Assembly (NCBI GenBank): GCA_025699005.1
Contig: JAILWI010000002.1
Span: forward strand, 151,403-215,402
DNA from: Chloroflexota bacterium
GTDB lineage: Bacteria; Chloroflexota; Limnocylindria; QHBO01
Reading direction: 5' to 3'
DNA length: 64,000 nucleotides
A model generated the notes under the pieces. It was not told the DNA's origin, made no database searches, and was given only the letters and a program-made list of their open reading frames with translations. Below, one piece after another: positions 24,997-30,739 of the stretch. Each line of letters starts with the position of its first letter. The first letter of the stretch is position 1. The position numbers were made by a program, and so were the translations under genes.

Positions 24997-25865
24997 TCCG
25001 CCACCGTGACCGTCTTCTCCTCGGCACCGCGCACGACGGTGATCTCGAGCGGCCCGCTGCCGCCGAGCGCCTCGAACAGGTCATCGGCGCTTTCGATGGC
25101 TCGCCCGCCGGCCGCCACGATGAGGTCGCCCTCGGCGATGCCGGCCTTCGCGGCGGGGGAGTCGTCCTCCACCTCGCGGACGAGGAGGCCGTCGCGCTCG
25201 TCGAGCCCCACGGCTCGCCGCAGCTGTCGGGCCACGTGGGACGGCGCCAGTCCGACGCCGAGCCGGCGCCGCGTCGGCGTCTCGCCGCGCCCGAGCGCCG
25301 AGATCCGCTCACGCAGCGTCTCATCGGCGGCGATCGCCAGGTAGAAGCCGTTGCCGAGCCGGTTCGTGTTGATGCCCAGCAGCTTCCCGTCGAGATCGAC
25401 CACCGGCCCGCCGGACGATCCCGGCATGAGCGGCGCGGTGTGCTCGACGGCTCCGGCGACGCGACGGCCGCGCGGTCCCCGGAACGACCTCCCGGTGCCG
25501 GACACGAAGCCGAACGTGACCCGCGGCCCGTGGCCGTTCGGGTTGCCGAGGGCCACGACCGGTGCACCGACCCCGGGTGCATCGGCGCCCAGCTCGAGCG
25601 CCGCGGCGCCGTCGGTCGGTGCCTCGAGGATGGCGAGGTCGCCATCGGTGTCGACGCCGAGCGCCTTCGCATCGGCGGATCGTCCATCGGCGAAGGTGAT
25701 CGTCACCTCGTCGCCGTGGAGGTTGTGCGCATTCGTGAGGATCCGGTTCTCGCCGATGACGACGCCGGAGCCGCCGCGCCATCGGTTGCCGATTCCGACC
25801 ACCGATGGTCCGACGCGCTCCGCGATTCCCCCGATCTCCCGTCCCAGCTCAGCCAGGCTTGTCAT
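24993..25865 (-). CDS. Trypsin-like (S1C, HtrA-type) serine protease with PDZ domain, no signal peptide
   Basis: A 290-aa protein. The catalytic triad is His47 (LTNAH), Asp76 (DTDGDLAIL) and Ser151 (MPGSSGG). A PDZ domain covers about residues 195-285 (GLLVREVEDDSPAAKAGIAEGD). Unlike classic DegP/HtrA it has neither signal peptide nor membrane anchor, so it should act in the cytoplasm. ATG 25865 is preferred over ATG 25871 because GGAG lies 6 nt upstream. It is divergent from an HxlR-type regulator across a 23-bp operator and is followed by a coupled DUF385 gene. Confidence 0.9.
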   Translation of the reverse strand: MTSLAELGREIGGIAERVGPSVVGIGNRWRGGSGVVIGENRILTNAHNLHGDEVTITFADGRSADAKALGVDTDGDLAILEAPTDGAAALELGADAPGVGAPVVALGNPNGHGPRVTFGFVSGTGRSFRGPRGRRVAGAVEHTAPLMPGSSGGPVVDLDGKLLGINTNRLGNGFYLAIAADETLRERISALGRGETPTRRRLGVGLAPSHVARQLRRAVGLDERDGLLVREVEDDSPAAKAGIAEGDLIVAAGGRAIESADDLFEALGGSGPLEITVVRGAEEKTVTVAE

Positions 25866-25886
25866 GGTCATCTCCGTGGGTAGCAT

Positions 25887-25909
25887 GTGACTTGCAATGC
25901 GCAAGTTAC
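25887..25909. promoter_or_regulatory. HxlR operator, 23-bp inverted repeat
   Basis: GTGACTTGC (25887-25895) and GCAAGTTAC (25901-25909) match at 8 of 9 positions around AATGC. It lies centrally between the divergent protease and HxlR genes, so binding would affect both promoters. Confidence 0.7.
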
Positions 25910-25941
25910 TCCTCTCCCAGCGGCTGTCAAGGCCGATGCCC

Positions 25942-25947
25942 TACGAT
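25942..25947 (+). promoter_or_regulatory. -10 element TACGAT for leaderless HxlR mRNA
   Basis: TACGAT is followed by 6 nt and ATG 25954. This decides against the in-frame ATG at 25897, which lies inside the operator palindrome. Confidence 0.5.
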
Positions 25948-25953
25948 CCCTCC

Positions 25954-26370
25954 ATGGCCGCCCAGACCCCGCTCGCCGCGGCGCTCGAACGCGTCGGAGA
26001 CCGATGGAGCCTCCTCCTCATCGAGGCGCTCCTCGACGGTCCGCGCCGCTTCGGCGAGCTGTCGGAAGCGGTCGACGGGATCGCGCCGAACATCCTGTCC
26101 GAGCGGCTGAAGCGCCTGGAGGGGGAGCGGGTCCTGCGCGCCACGCCCTACTCGGAGCGGCCGCCGCGCTTCACGTATGCGTTGACCGATGAGGGCCTCG
26201 AGCTGGCCGGCGTCCTGCGGCTGCTGGCCGACTGGGGGTCACGGGGCTCCGCCCACGCCGAGCCGATGCGTCACGCGCTGTGTGGCACGCCGGTCGAGGC
26301 GCGACTGTGGTGCCCGACCTGCGCCCGGGCCGTCGAGCGCCCGGAGGCCGACGAGCTGCGCTTCGTCTGA
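25954..26370 (+). CDS. HxlR-family winged-helix regulator
   Basis: A 138-aa protein. A winged helix-turn-helix covers about residues 5-95 with the family signature VGDRWSLLLIEALLDGPRRF and GIAPNILSERLKRLE. The C-terminal tail has CGTPVEARLWCPTC, a possible metal or redox site. ATG 25954 is chosen because the HxlR domain begins there and a -10 hexamer sits 6 nt upstream. It is divergent from the protease-DUF385 operon and likely controls it and itself through the palindrome at 25887-25909. Confidence 0.88.
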   Translation: MAAQTPLAAALERVGDRWSLLLIEALLDGPRRFGELSEAVDGIAPNILSERLKRLEGERVLRATPYSERPPRFTYALTDEGLELAGVLRLLADWGSRGSAHAEPMRHALCGTPVEARLWCPTCARAVERPEADELRFV

Positions 26371-26385
26371 GGTTCCGCCACAGAC

Positions 26386-26414
26386 GGGGGAGCCGTTTCT
26401 AAGCCCGGCCCCCC
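26386..26414 (+). terminator. Hairpin terminator after HxlR gene
   Basis: GGGGG (26386-26390) and GCCG (26392-26395) pair with CGGC (26406-26409) and CCCCC (26410-26414) with one bulged A, 15 bp after the stop. No U-tract. Confidence 0.5.
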
Positions 26415-26532
26415 GAGGCGCGTGCCAGGCGTGCATCAATGGGACGACATTCGGTGGCTGGCGCCTGGTTCTTCTCGCTCGTCCCGCGGCGATCTGCCCA
26501 CCGCGTATGGCGCACGGGAGCGATACCCGTGG

Positions 26533-26562
26533 TTGACATGCAACTGGAAGGTTGCATAACAT
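26533..26562 (+). promoter_or_regulatory. arsR promoter: TTGACA - 18 bp - TAACAT
   Basis: A perfect consensus -35 TTGACA (26533-26538) and TAACAT (26557-26562) flank the operator. The -10 is followed by 7 nt and ATG 26570, so the mRNA should be leaderless. It is the best-matching promoter seen in the window. Confidence 0.75.
26538..26557. promoter_or_regulatory. ArsR operator, perfect inverted repeat
   Basis: ATGCAAC (26538-26544) and GTTGCAT (26551-26557) are exact reverse complements around TGGAAG. It fills the -35/-10 spacer, so binding of the ArsR product would block its own promoter. Confidence 0.8.
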
Positions 26563-26569
26563 GGGCGTG

Positions 26570-26878
26570 ATGAGCGCGACGTTCGACGCCGTGGCCGATC
26601 CGACGCGACGCCGGCTGCTGGACCGCCTGCGCGGCGGCGACAGCCTGTCGCTCGGCCAGCTGGCGGATGGTCTGCCGATGACGAGGCAGGCCGTCACGAA
26701 GCACCTCGATGCCCTCCGCGATGCCGGCCTCGTCCGGATCGAGCGGAGCGGCCGCGAGCGGCTGCACTCGCTCGAGGACGCGCCTCTGCGAGAGATCGCC
26801 GATTGGCTGGCGCCGTACGCCGCGGCGTGGGACGCGCGACTCGATCGGCTCCGTGAGCACCTGGAGGAGAACCCATGA
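26570..26878 (+). CDS. ArsR/SmtB-family winged-helix repressor
   Basis: A 102-aa regulator. ATFDAVADPTRRRLLDRL and LADGLPMTRQAVTKHLDAL form the DNA-binding winged helix, and the C-terminal helix (WLAPYAAAWDARLDRL) is the usual dimerisation element of the AHSA1-linked subfamily. No metal-binding CXC motif is present. ATG 26570 is set by the -10 hexamer 7 nt upstream; in-frame starts at 26552 and 26561 lie within the promoter. It overlaps the AHSA1-like gene as ATGA and is presumably autorepressed. Confidence 0.9.
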   Translation: MSATFDAVADPTRRRLLDRLRGGDSLSLGQLADGLPMTRQAVTKHLDALRDAGLVRIERSGRERLHSLEDAPLREIADWLAPYAAAWDARLDRLREHLEENP

Positions 26879-27312
26879 GCGACGCCACCACGACCGAGCT
26901 GCCCGCCATCGAGCGGACGCTGGAGCTCGACGCCTCGCCCGAGCGGGTCTGGCGCGCCATCTCCGACCCCGATGAGCTGGCCCGGTGGTTCCCGTAGCGC
27001 GCCGAGCTCGACCTGCAGCCTGGCGGAGATGGCCGCTTCTACTGGGACGGCCACGGCTGGTTCCCGATTCGCGTCGAGGCGGTCGATCCGCCGCGCTACC
27101 TCGCCTGGCGATGGGGCCTCGAGTCCGAGGCGGATCCGACCACCGATGCGACGTCAACCCTCGTCGAGTGGTGGGTCGAGCCGAGCGGCGAAGGGACTCT
27201 TCTGCGGATGCGCGAGTCGGGGTTCCACCAGGCGGAGCAGCGAGAGAACAACGACGGAGGCTGGACCTCCGAGCTCGCCGAGCTCGTCTCCCTCCTGGCC
27301 GCAAGGGCCTGA
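26875..27312 (+). pseudogene. SRPBCC/AHSA1-family protein interrupted by in-frame TAG
   Basis: Read from ATG 26875 (overlapping the arsR stop) the frame gives the AHSA1 start IERTLELDASPERVWRAISD and LARWFP, then TAG at 26995-26997. It continues in the same frame with RAELDLQPGGDGRFYWDG through IRVEAVDPPRYLAWRWG to TGA at 27312. The total would be 145 codons, the normal length. Codon use and homology resume without a shift, so this is one base change (a CAG, AAG, GAG or TGG codon would restore it) rather than a frameshift. It may be a true pseudogene, a sequencing error, or stop readthrough. AHSA1-like proteins are small ligand-binding partners of such ArsR repressors. Confidence 0.85.
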
Positions 27313-27330
27313 CCCTCGGCTCGCGCGGAT

Positions 27331-27362
27331 GCGCCATCGGCGGATTCCACCGTCGATGGCGC
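27331..27362 (+). terminator. Strong hairpin after arsR-AHSA1 operon
   Basis: GCGCCATCGGCGG (27331-27343) pairs with CCGTCGATGGCGC (27350-27362) over 13 bp with one G-T pair, loop ATTCCA. It lies 18 bp after the stop and 18 bp before the left 19-bp repeat. Confidence 0.65.
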
Positions 27363-27380
27363 ACTGGACCGGCACCTTGT

Positions 27381-27399
27381 GAGTCACCTTGCGTGGGAT
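27381..27399 (+). repeat. Left arm of 19-bp inverted repeat
   Basis: Perfect partner of 27867-27885; separation between arms is 467 bp, too long for a simple transcription terminator. Confidence 0.95.
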
Positions 27400-27472
27400 T
27401 TGCTCAGTAGCCTTGCGCTCGCGAGCCGGCGCGCCGATGCTGCTTGCGCGAGCCGCGGCAGGGAGGACGTTC

Positions 27473-27841
27473 TTGTTGCCAAGCGTCGATGAGGTAGTTC
27501 TGGCGGTCTGTCGCCTTCCCCAGGACTTCTACGCCGCCAAGAATTCCGCCGTGGGCGATCTCGTCAGGTCCTCGGGCTATCCGGCCATCCGTTCGCAGCT
27601 CACGGTCGAGCGGCTGGCGGCATGTCTGCGATCGCATCCCGATTGGGTTGCGCAGTGGCTCGACTGGTCGGCCGGCAACCGGTCGTCACCGTCCTGGTAT
27701 GTGATTGAGGCGGACCAGGGCGGGTTCCACCTTGGGTTCTACGATGGCCAGAGGAGCGAGCCACCAGCGGTAATCACCGATCAAGCCATGGCCGTCGCGG
27801 AGTTCATTCACCGCTACCTCCAGCACATCTCGCCAAGATAG
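27473..27841 (+). CDS. Orphan hypothetical protein inside the inverted-repeat segment
   Basis: A 122-aa soluble protein that I do not recognise. It has a helical N-terminal half (LPQDFYAAKNSAVGDLVRSSG) and an alpha/beta end with SWYVIEADQGGFHLGFYDG and AVAEFIHRYLQHI, a shape seen in several small immunity-like families, but no motif supports a function. TTG 27473 is chosen because GGAGG (27462-27466) lies 6 nt upstream; earlier in-frame starts (27389, 27437) lack such a site and the first would lie in the repeat arm. The whole gene lies between the arms of the 19-bp inverted repeat. Confidence 0.6.
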   Translation: MLPSVDEVVLAVCRLPQDFYAAKNSAVGDLVRSSGYPAIRSQLTVERLAACLRSHPDWVAQWLDWSAGNRSSPSWYVIEADQGGFHLGFYDGQRSEPPAVITDQAMAVAEFIHRYLQHISPR

Positions 27842-27866
27842 GTCGTTCTTCACGACCGAAGTGGAG

Positions 27867-27885
27867 ATCCCACGCAAGGTGACTC
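27867..27885 (-). repeat. Right arm of 19-bp inverted repeat
   Basis: Exact reverse complement of 27381-27399, beginning 25 bp after the orphan gene's stop. Confidence 0.95.
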
Positions 27886-27940
27886 GTCAGGACCGGCAGA
27901 GGGTGTCCGGGACTGACGGCAGGACCCCGATCGGGCGTCC

Positions 27941-27946
27941 TACACT
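27941..27946 (+). promoter_or_regulatory. -10 element TACACT for the 28001 gene
   Basis: TACACT would start transcription near 27953, giving a leader of about 48 nt that contains GGAGG at 27986-27990. Confidence 0.4.
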
Positions 27947-28000
27947 GCGCTCGATCGGGGTGCCGAAGCTCGCCCCGGCACGAGTGGAGGGCTCTGCCTC

Positions 28001-28498
28001 ATGACACAGTCAGTCCCGTCTCCCGACCCCGGCGCCCCCGTCGCGCCCGCCGCCCCGGCCGCCGGCACCGCCAGGCCCGGGATGATCACCGCCGCCGGCA
28101 TCACGCTCATCGTCCTCGGCGTGCTCACGGTGCTCATCGGCCTCTTCGTCGTCCTCGGCGCGGCGCTCTTCGCCGGCGCGGCGGGCGGCATCGACTCGGG
28201 CGAGGTTCCGGGTCTCGGTGGCATGTTCGGCGCATTCGCCGGAGCGATCCTCTTCCTTGCCATCATCGTCCTGGGATTCGGCGTGCTCCAGTTCGTGACC
28301 GGTCTCAACGTGATGGGCGGCCGGAGCTGGGCGCGGATCACCGGGATCGTCGTGGCGGCCATCGGCGCGCTGTTCGCCCTCGCCGGGATCGGCGATGCCA
28401 GCGGTGCGGTGATCAGCATCGTGCTCCTCGCGGCGAACGCGTTCGTCATCTACGCGCTGGCGGTCGGCGGGGAGTGGTTCGCCTCGCGCGTGAGCTGA
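28001..28498 (+). CDS. Small four-helix membrane protein, unknown function
   Basis: A 165-aa protein. A Pro/Ala-rich cytoplasmic N-terminus of about 27 residues is followed by four hydrophobic helices (about 30-56, 75-100, 110-128 and 132-155), with NVMGGRSWARITGIV between helices 2 and 3. Similar DUF4064-like proteins are common in GC-rich bacteria, but I cannot assign a role. ATG 28001 has GGAGG 10 nt upstream. Convergent with the Ni/Co transporter gene 6 bp downstream. Confidence 0.75.
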   Translation: MTQSVPSPDPGAPVAPAAPAAGTARPGMITAAGITLIVLGVLTVLIGLFVVLGAALFAGAAGGIDSGEVPGLGGMFGAFAGAILFLAIIVLGFGVLQFVTGLNVMGGRSWARITGIVVAAIGALFALAGIGDASGAVISIVLLAANAFVIYALAVGGEWFASRVS

Positions 28499-28504
28499 CG
28501 CTGC

Positions 28505-29260
28505 TCAGGCGGGCTCCCACTGGTAGGTGCCGGTGAAGAGCCCGCCCTCGAAGCCGATCTCGTAGGCGAGCAGCAGCCCGAATGCCAGCGACAGCACGCC
28601 GGATCCGATGGTGAGCCATCGGTTGATCTGCGCCGATCGAGTGCTGCCGAGCATGAACGGCAGGCCGATCACCGTCGTCAGCACGGCCATGCCTGCGGCC
28701 ACGCCGATGCAGAAGATCACGAGATAGGCGATCGCCGCGCCGGTGTCCTGGATGGTGGCGAGAACGAGCAGCGCCACGGCGGCCGACCCGGCCAGCCCGT
28801 GCACGAGGCCGACCACCACCGGCCGGATCAGCTGGTAGCGCCCGAAGGTCTCGATGAGGCCGGGATGCGAGCCATGGCCGTGGAGGTGCCCATGTGACCC
28901 CTTCTCGTGCGCGTGCTCGTGCGCGTGCAACGGGGCGGGCGGCGTCAGGCGCTCGGTGAGGGAGCGGAGCCCTCCGGACAGGTTGAGGACCCCGAGGCCG
29001 ATGAGCATGAGCGCCACGGCGAACTCCATGGCCAGCCCGACCGGCGGCGGAATCACGACGTTGAAGACGATGATGAGCACGCCGACCACGACGACGGTCA
29101 CGGTGTGGCCGAGGCCCCAGAGTGCGCCGATGAGCGTGGTGTCGAGGAACCGCCGGCTGCGGTTGAGGATCGTCGTGACGGCGATCACGTGGTCCGCATC
29201 GGTTGCGTGGCGCATCCCGAGCAGGAATCCGAATCCGGCCAGGGCGAGAAGCTGGGTCAT
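28505..29260 (-). CDS. Nickel/cobalt transporter, NiCoT/UreH-like
   Basis: A 251-aa polytopic membrane protein. The NiCoT signature RHATDADHV (about residue 17) supplies metal-binding His/Asp in helix 2, and a His-rich loop (HAHEHAHEKGSHGHLHGHG, about 112-130) follows helix 3. It would import Ni2+ or Co2+. ATG 29260 has GGAG 7 nt upstream; longer readings run into the operator. It is divergent from a Fur-family regulator with a 20-bp inverted repeat between them, which suggests metal-responsive repression. Confidence 0.87.
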   Translation of the reverse strand: MTQLLALAGFGFLLGMRHATDADHVIAVTTILNRSRRFLDTTLIGALWGLGHTVTVVVVGVLIIVFNVVIPPPVGLAMEFAVALMLIGLGVLNLSGGLRSLTERLTPPAPLHAHEHAHEKGSHGHLHGHGSHPGLIETFGRYQLIRPVVVGLVHGLAGSAAVALLVLATIQDTGAAIAYLVIFCIGVAAGMAVLTTVIGLPFMLGSTRSAQINRWLTIGSGVLSLAFGLLLAYEIGFEGGLFTGTYQWEPA

Positions 29261-29274
29261 CGGTCTCCGCTGTC

Positions 29275-29294
29275 TATTGCAACGTTTCGCAATA
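29275..29294. promoter_or_regulatory. Candidate Nur/Fur-family operator
   Basis: TATTGC (29275-29280) and GCAATA (29289-29294) are exact inverted repeats around AACGTTTC. It also reads as TTGCAA-N4-TCGCAA, close to the TTGCAA-N5-TTGCAA box of Streptomyces Nur. It sits 14 bp from the transporter start and 13 bp from the regulator's -10. Confidence 0.65.
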
Positions 29295-29307
29295 AGCCTA
29301 CGGAGCA

Positions 29308-29313
29308 TAGACT
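29308..29313 (+). promoter_or_regulatory. -10 element TAGACT for leaderless Fur-family mRNA
   Basis: TAGACT, 7 nt, then ATG 29321; no Shine-Dalgarno. Confidence 0.6.
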
Positions 29314-29320
29314 ACTTCGC

Positions 29321-29767
29321 ATGCGCATGACTGCTCTGCCGCCGCCCTGGGACTCGGTCGACGACCGGCTGCGCGCCCGCGGCCTGCGCTGGACGCCGCA
29401 GCGGGCGACCGTCATCGAGGTGCTCGCGGAGGCCGATGGTCACGTGTCGGGAGCGGAGCTGGTCGAGCGGTGCCGGCTGCGCGACCCCTCGACGATTCCG
29501 TCGACGGTGTATCGCACCCTCGACGTCCTGGAGGAGCTCGGGCTCGTGCGCCACGGCCACGGGCCGGACGGCCGCGAGGAGTTCCATGTCCGGCCCGTCG
29601 AGGAGCACGGCCATCTCCACTGCGCCGAGTGCGGGAACAGCTGGGAGCTCGGGAACGAGCGTGCGGCGGCCGTGGCGGATGCGCTGCGCGCCACGGACGG
29701 CTTTGAGATCGACATCGGGCACGTGACGCTGGTGGGTCGGTGCCGGGACTGCGCCGCCGGCGCCTGA
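29321..29767 (+). CDS. Fur-family metal-responsive regulator (Nur-like candidate)
   Basis: A 148-aa protein. The N-terminal winged helix has RGLRWTPQRATVIEVLAEA and IPSTVYRTLDVLEELGLV. The C-terminal metal-binding/dimer domain has EHGHLHCAECGNSWEL (HXHC-XXC) and a final CRDC, forming the structural zinc site. The neighbouring Ni/Co transporter makes a nickel-uptake regulator (Nur) more likely than iron Fur or zinc Zur. ATG 29321 follows the -10 by 7 nt; an ATG two codons later is possible. Confidence 0.88.
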   Translation: MRMTALPPPWDSVDDRLRARGLRWTPQRATVIEVLAEADGHVSGAELVERCRLRDPSTIPSTVYRTLDVLEELGLVRHGHGPDGREEFHVRPVEEHGHLHCAECGNSWELGNERAAAVADALRATDGFEIDIGHVTLVGRCRDCAAGA

Positions 29768-29775
29768 GCGGCTGA

Positions 29776-29781
29776 TACCCT
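29776..29781 (+). promoter_or_regulatory. -10 element TACCCT for arginase-family gene
   Basis: TACCCT, 7 nt, then GTG 29789, in the 21-bp space after the Fur-family stop. Confidence 0.45.
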
Positions 29782-29788
29782 GCGGCGC

Positions 29789-30688
29789 GTGATCACCGAC
29801 CGACCGGAGATGGGGTTCCTGGGCGCGCCGATCGAGACGCACCTCGAACGCGTCGACGCCCGCTTCGCGATCCTCGGCGTTCGGTATGGCTGGCCGTACC
29901 CCGACCCCGGCACCACCGCCGGCTGCGCCGATGCGCCGGCCGCCATCCGCCGCCGATCCGCGCGCCTGGGTCGGTTCGCGGGCCACTGGGACTTCGACGC
30001 CGATGCGTCGATGACCCTCCCATCGCTCATTGACGCCGGCGATGTCCCGGGCACCGCCGACGACGGTCGCGGGAATGGCGATCGGATCGAGGGCGCCGTC
30101 CGGACCCTCCTGGACCGGGGTGCGGTCCCGATCTGCCTGGGCGGCGACGACTCCGTCCCGATTCCCATCCTGCGGGCCTACCAGGGCCGAGGACCGATCG
30201 TCGTGCTCCAGGTCGACGCGCACCTCGACTTCCGGGACGAGGTGGCCGGCGTCCGCGAGGGCTACTCCTCGCCGATGCGACGCGCCTCGGAGATGGACCA
30301 CGTGGCACGCATCGTCCAGGTCGGCCTGCGCGGCGTCGGCTCCGCCCGGCCCGATGACGTCCGCGACGCGCGGGCGGCGGGCAACCTGCTCGTCACCGCC
30401 GCCGAGCTCCGGGAGCGTGGCGTGCCATGGCTGCTCGAGCAGCTCCCGTCGGACGCATCGGTCTTCGTCAGCTTCGACTGCGACGGCCTCGACCCGTCGG
30501 TGCTGCCGGCGGTCTCGGCGCTCGCGCCGGGCGGTCTCGGCTACCGCGAGGCGTGGGATCTCCTCGCCGGCGTGCGGAACAGGGTCGTGGGAGCGGTCTT
30601 CACGGAGCTCGTCCCCGGGCGGGACCGCGACGAGATCTCGGCACTGGTCGTCGTGCGCCTCATCGGCTCGCTGCTGCGCGAGGCATAG
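29789..30688 (+). CDS. Arginase/agmatinase/formiminoglutamase-family ureohydrolase
   Basis: A 299-aa enzyme of normal length. Mn-binding motifs are CLGGDDS (about residue 117), VDAHLDFRD (about 143) and SFDCDGLDPS (about 229). The first motif has Asp where arginases usually have His (GGDHS), so one metal ligand differs or is replaced by Asp. It hydrolyses a guanidino compound to urea and an amine; agmatine or guanidino acids are possible. GTG 29789 follows the -10 by 7 nt. Confidence 0.87.
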   Translation: MITDRPEMGFLGAPIETHLERVDARFAILGVRYGWPYPDPGTTAGCADAPAAIRRRSARLGRFAGHWDFDADASMTLPSLIDAGDVPGTADDGRGNGDRIEGAVRTLLDRGAVPICLGGDDSVPIPILRAYQGRGPIVVLQVDAHLDFRDEVAGVREGYSSPMRRASEMDHVARIVQVGLRGVGSARPDDVRDARAAGNLLVTAAELRERGVPWLLEQLPSDASVFVSFDCDGLDPSVLPAVSALAPGGLGYREAWDLLAGVRNRVVGAVFTELVPGRDRDEISALVVVRLIGSLLREA

Positions 30689-30691
30689 AAC

Positions 30692-30723
30692 GACCCCCGG
30701 CAGGCCGGAGCCCGCCGGGGGTC
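30692..30723. terminator. Bidirectional terminator hairpin
   Basis: GACCCCCGGC (30692-30701) pairs perfectly with GCCGGGGGTC (30714-30723). It lies between the convergent arginase-family and subtilisin genes and can serve both. Confidence 0.8.
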
Positions 30724-30739
30724 TGTGACGCGGACCGGA

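Larger units (their letters stand above)
27381..27885. mobile_element. 505-bp segment bounded by perfect 19-bp inverted repeats (candidate non-autonomous element)
   Basis: GAGTCACCTTGCGTGGGAT at 27381-27399 is exactly the reverse complement of 27867-27885. Just outside, the 9-mer GGACCGGCA occurs at 27366-27374 and again at 27890-27898, resembling a target duplication though offset by 6 and 4 bp from the arms. The interior carries a single orphan gene and is less GC-rich than its surroundings by eye. No transposase is present, so movement in trans, or another site-specific process, would be needed. Confidence 0.55.

Noticed and set aside
26998-27312. Second half of the AHSA1 gene as an independent short gene
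   Set aside because: It starts in the middle of the fold immediately after the TAG, with no start codon or ribosome site at a domain boundary.
27389-27472. Longer N-terminus for the orphan protein inside the inverted repeat
   Set aside because: The first 28 codons overlap the repeat arm region and lack a ribosome site; GGAGG at 27462 supports TTG 27473.
27381-27885. The 19-bp inverted repeats as a transcription terminator or attenuator
   Set aside because: The arms are 467 bp apart with a complete gene between them, and a separate compact hairpin already lies at 27331-27362.
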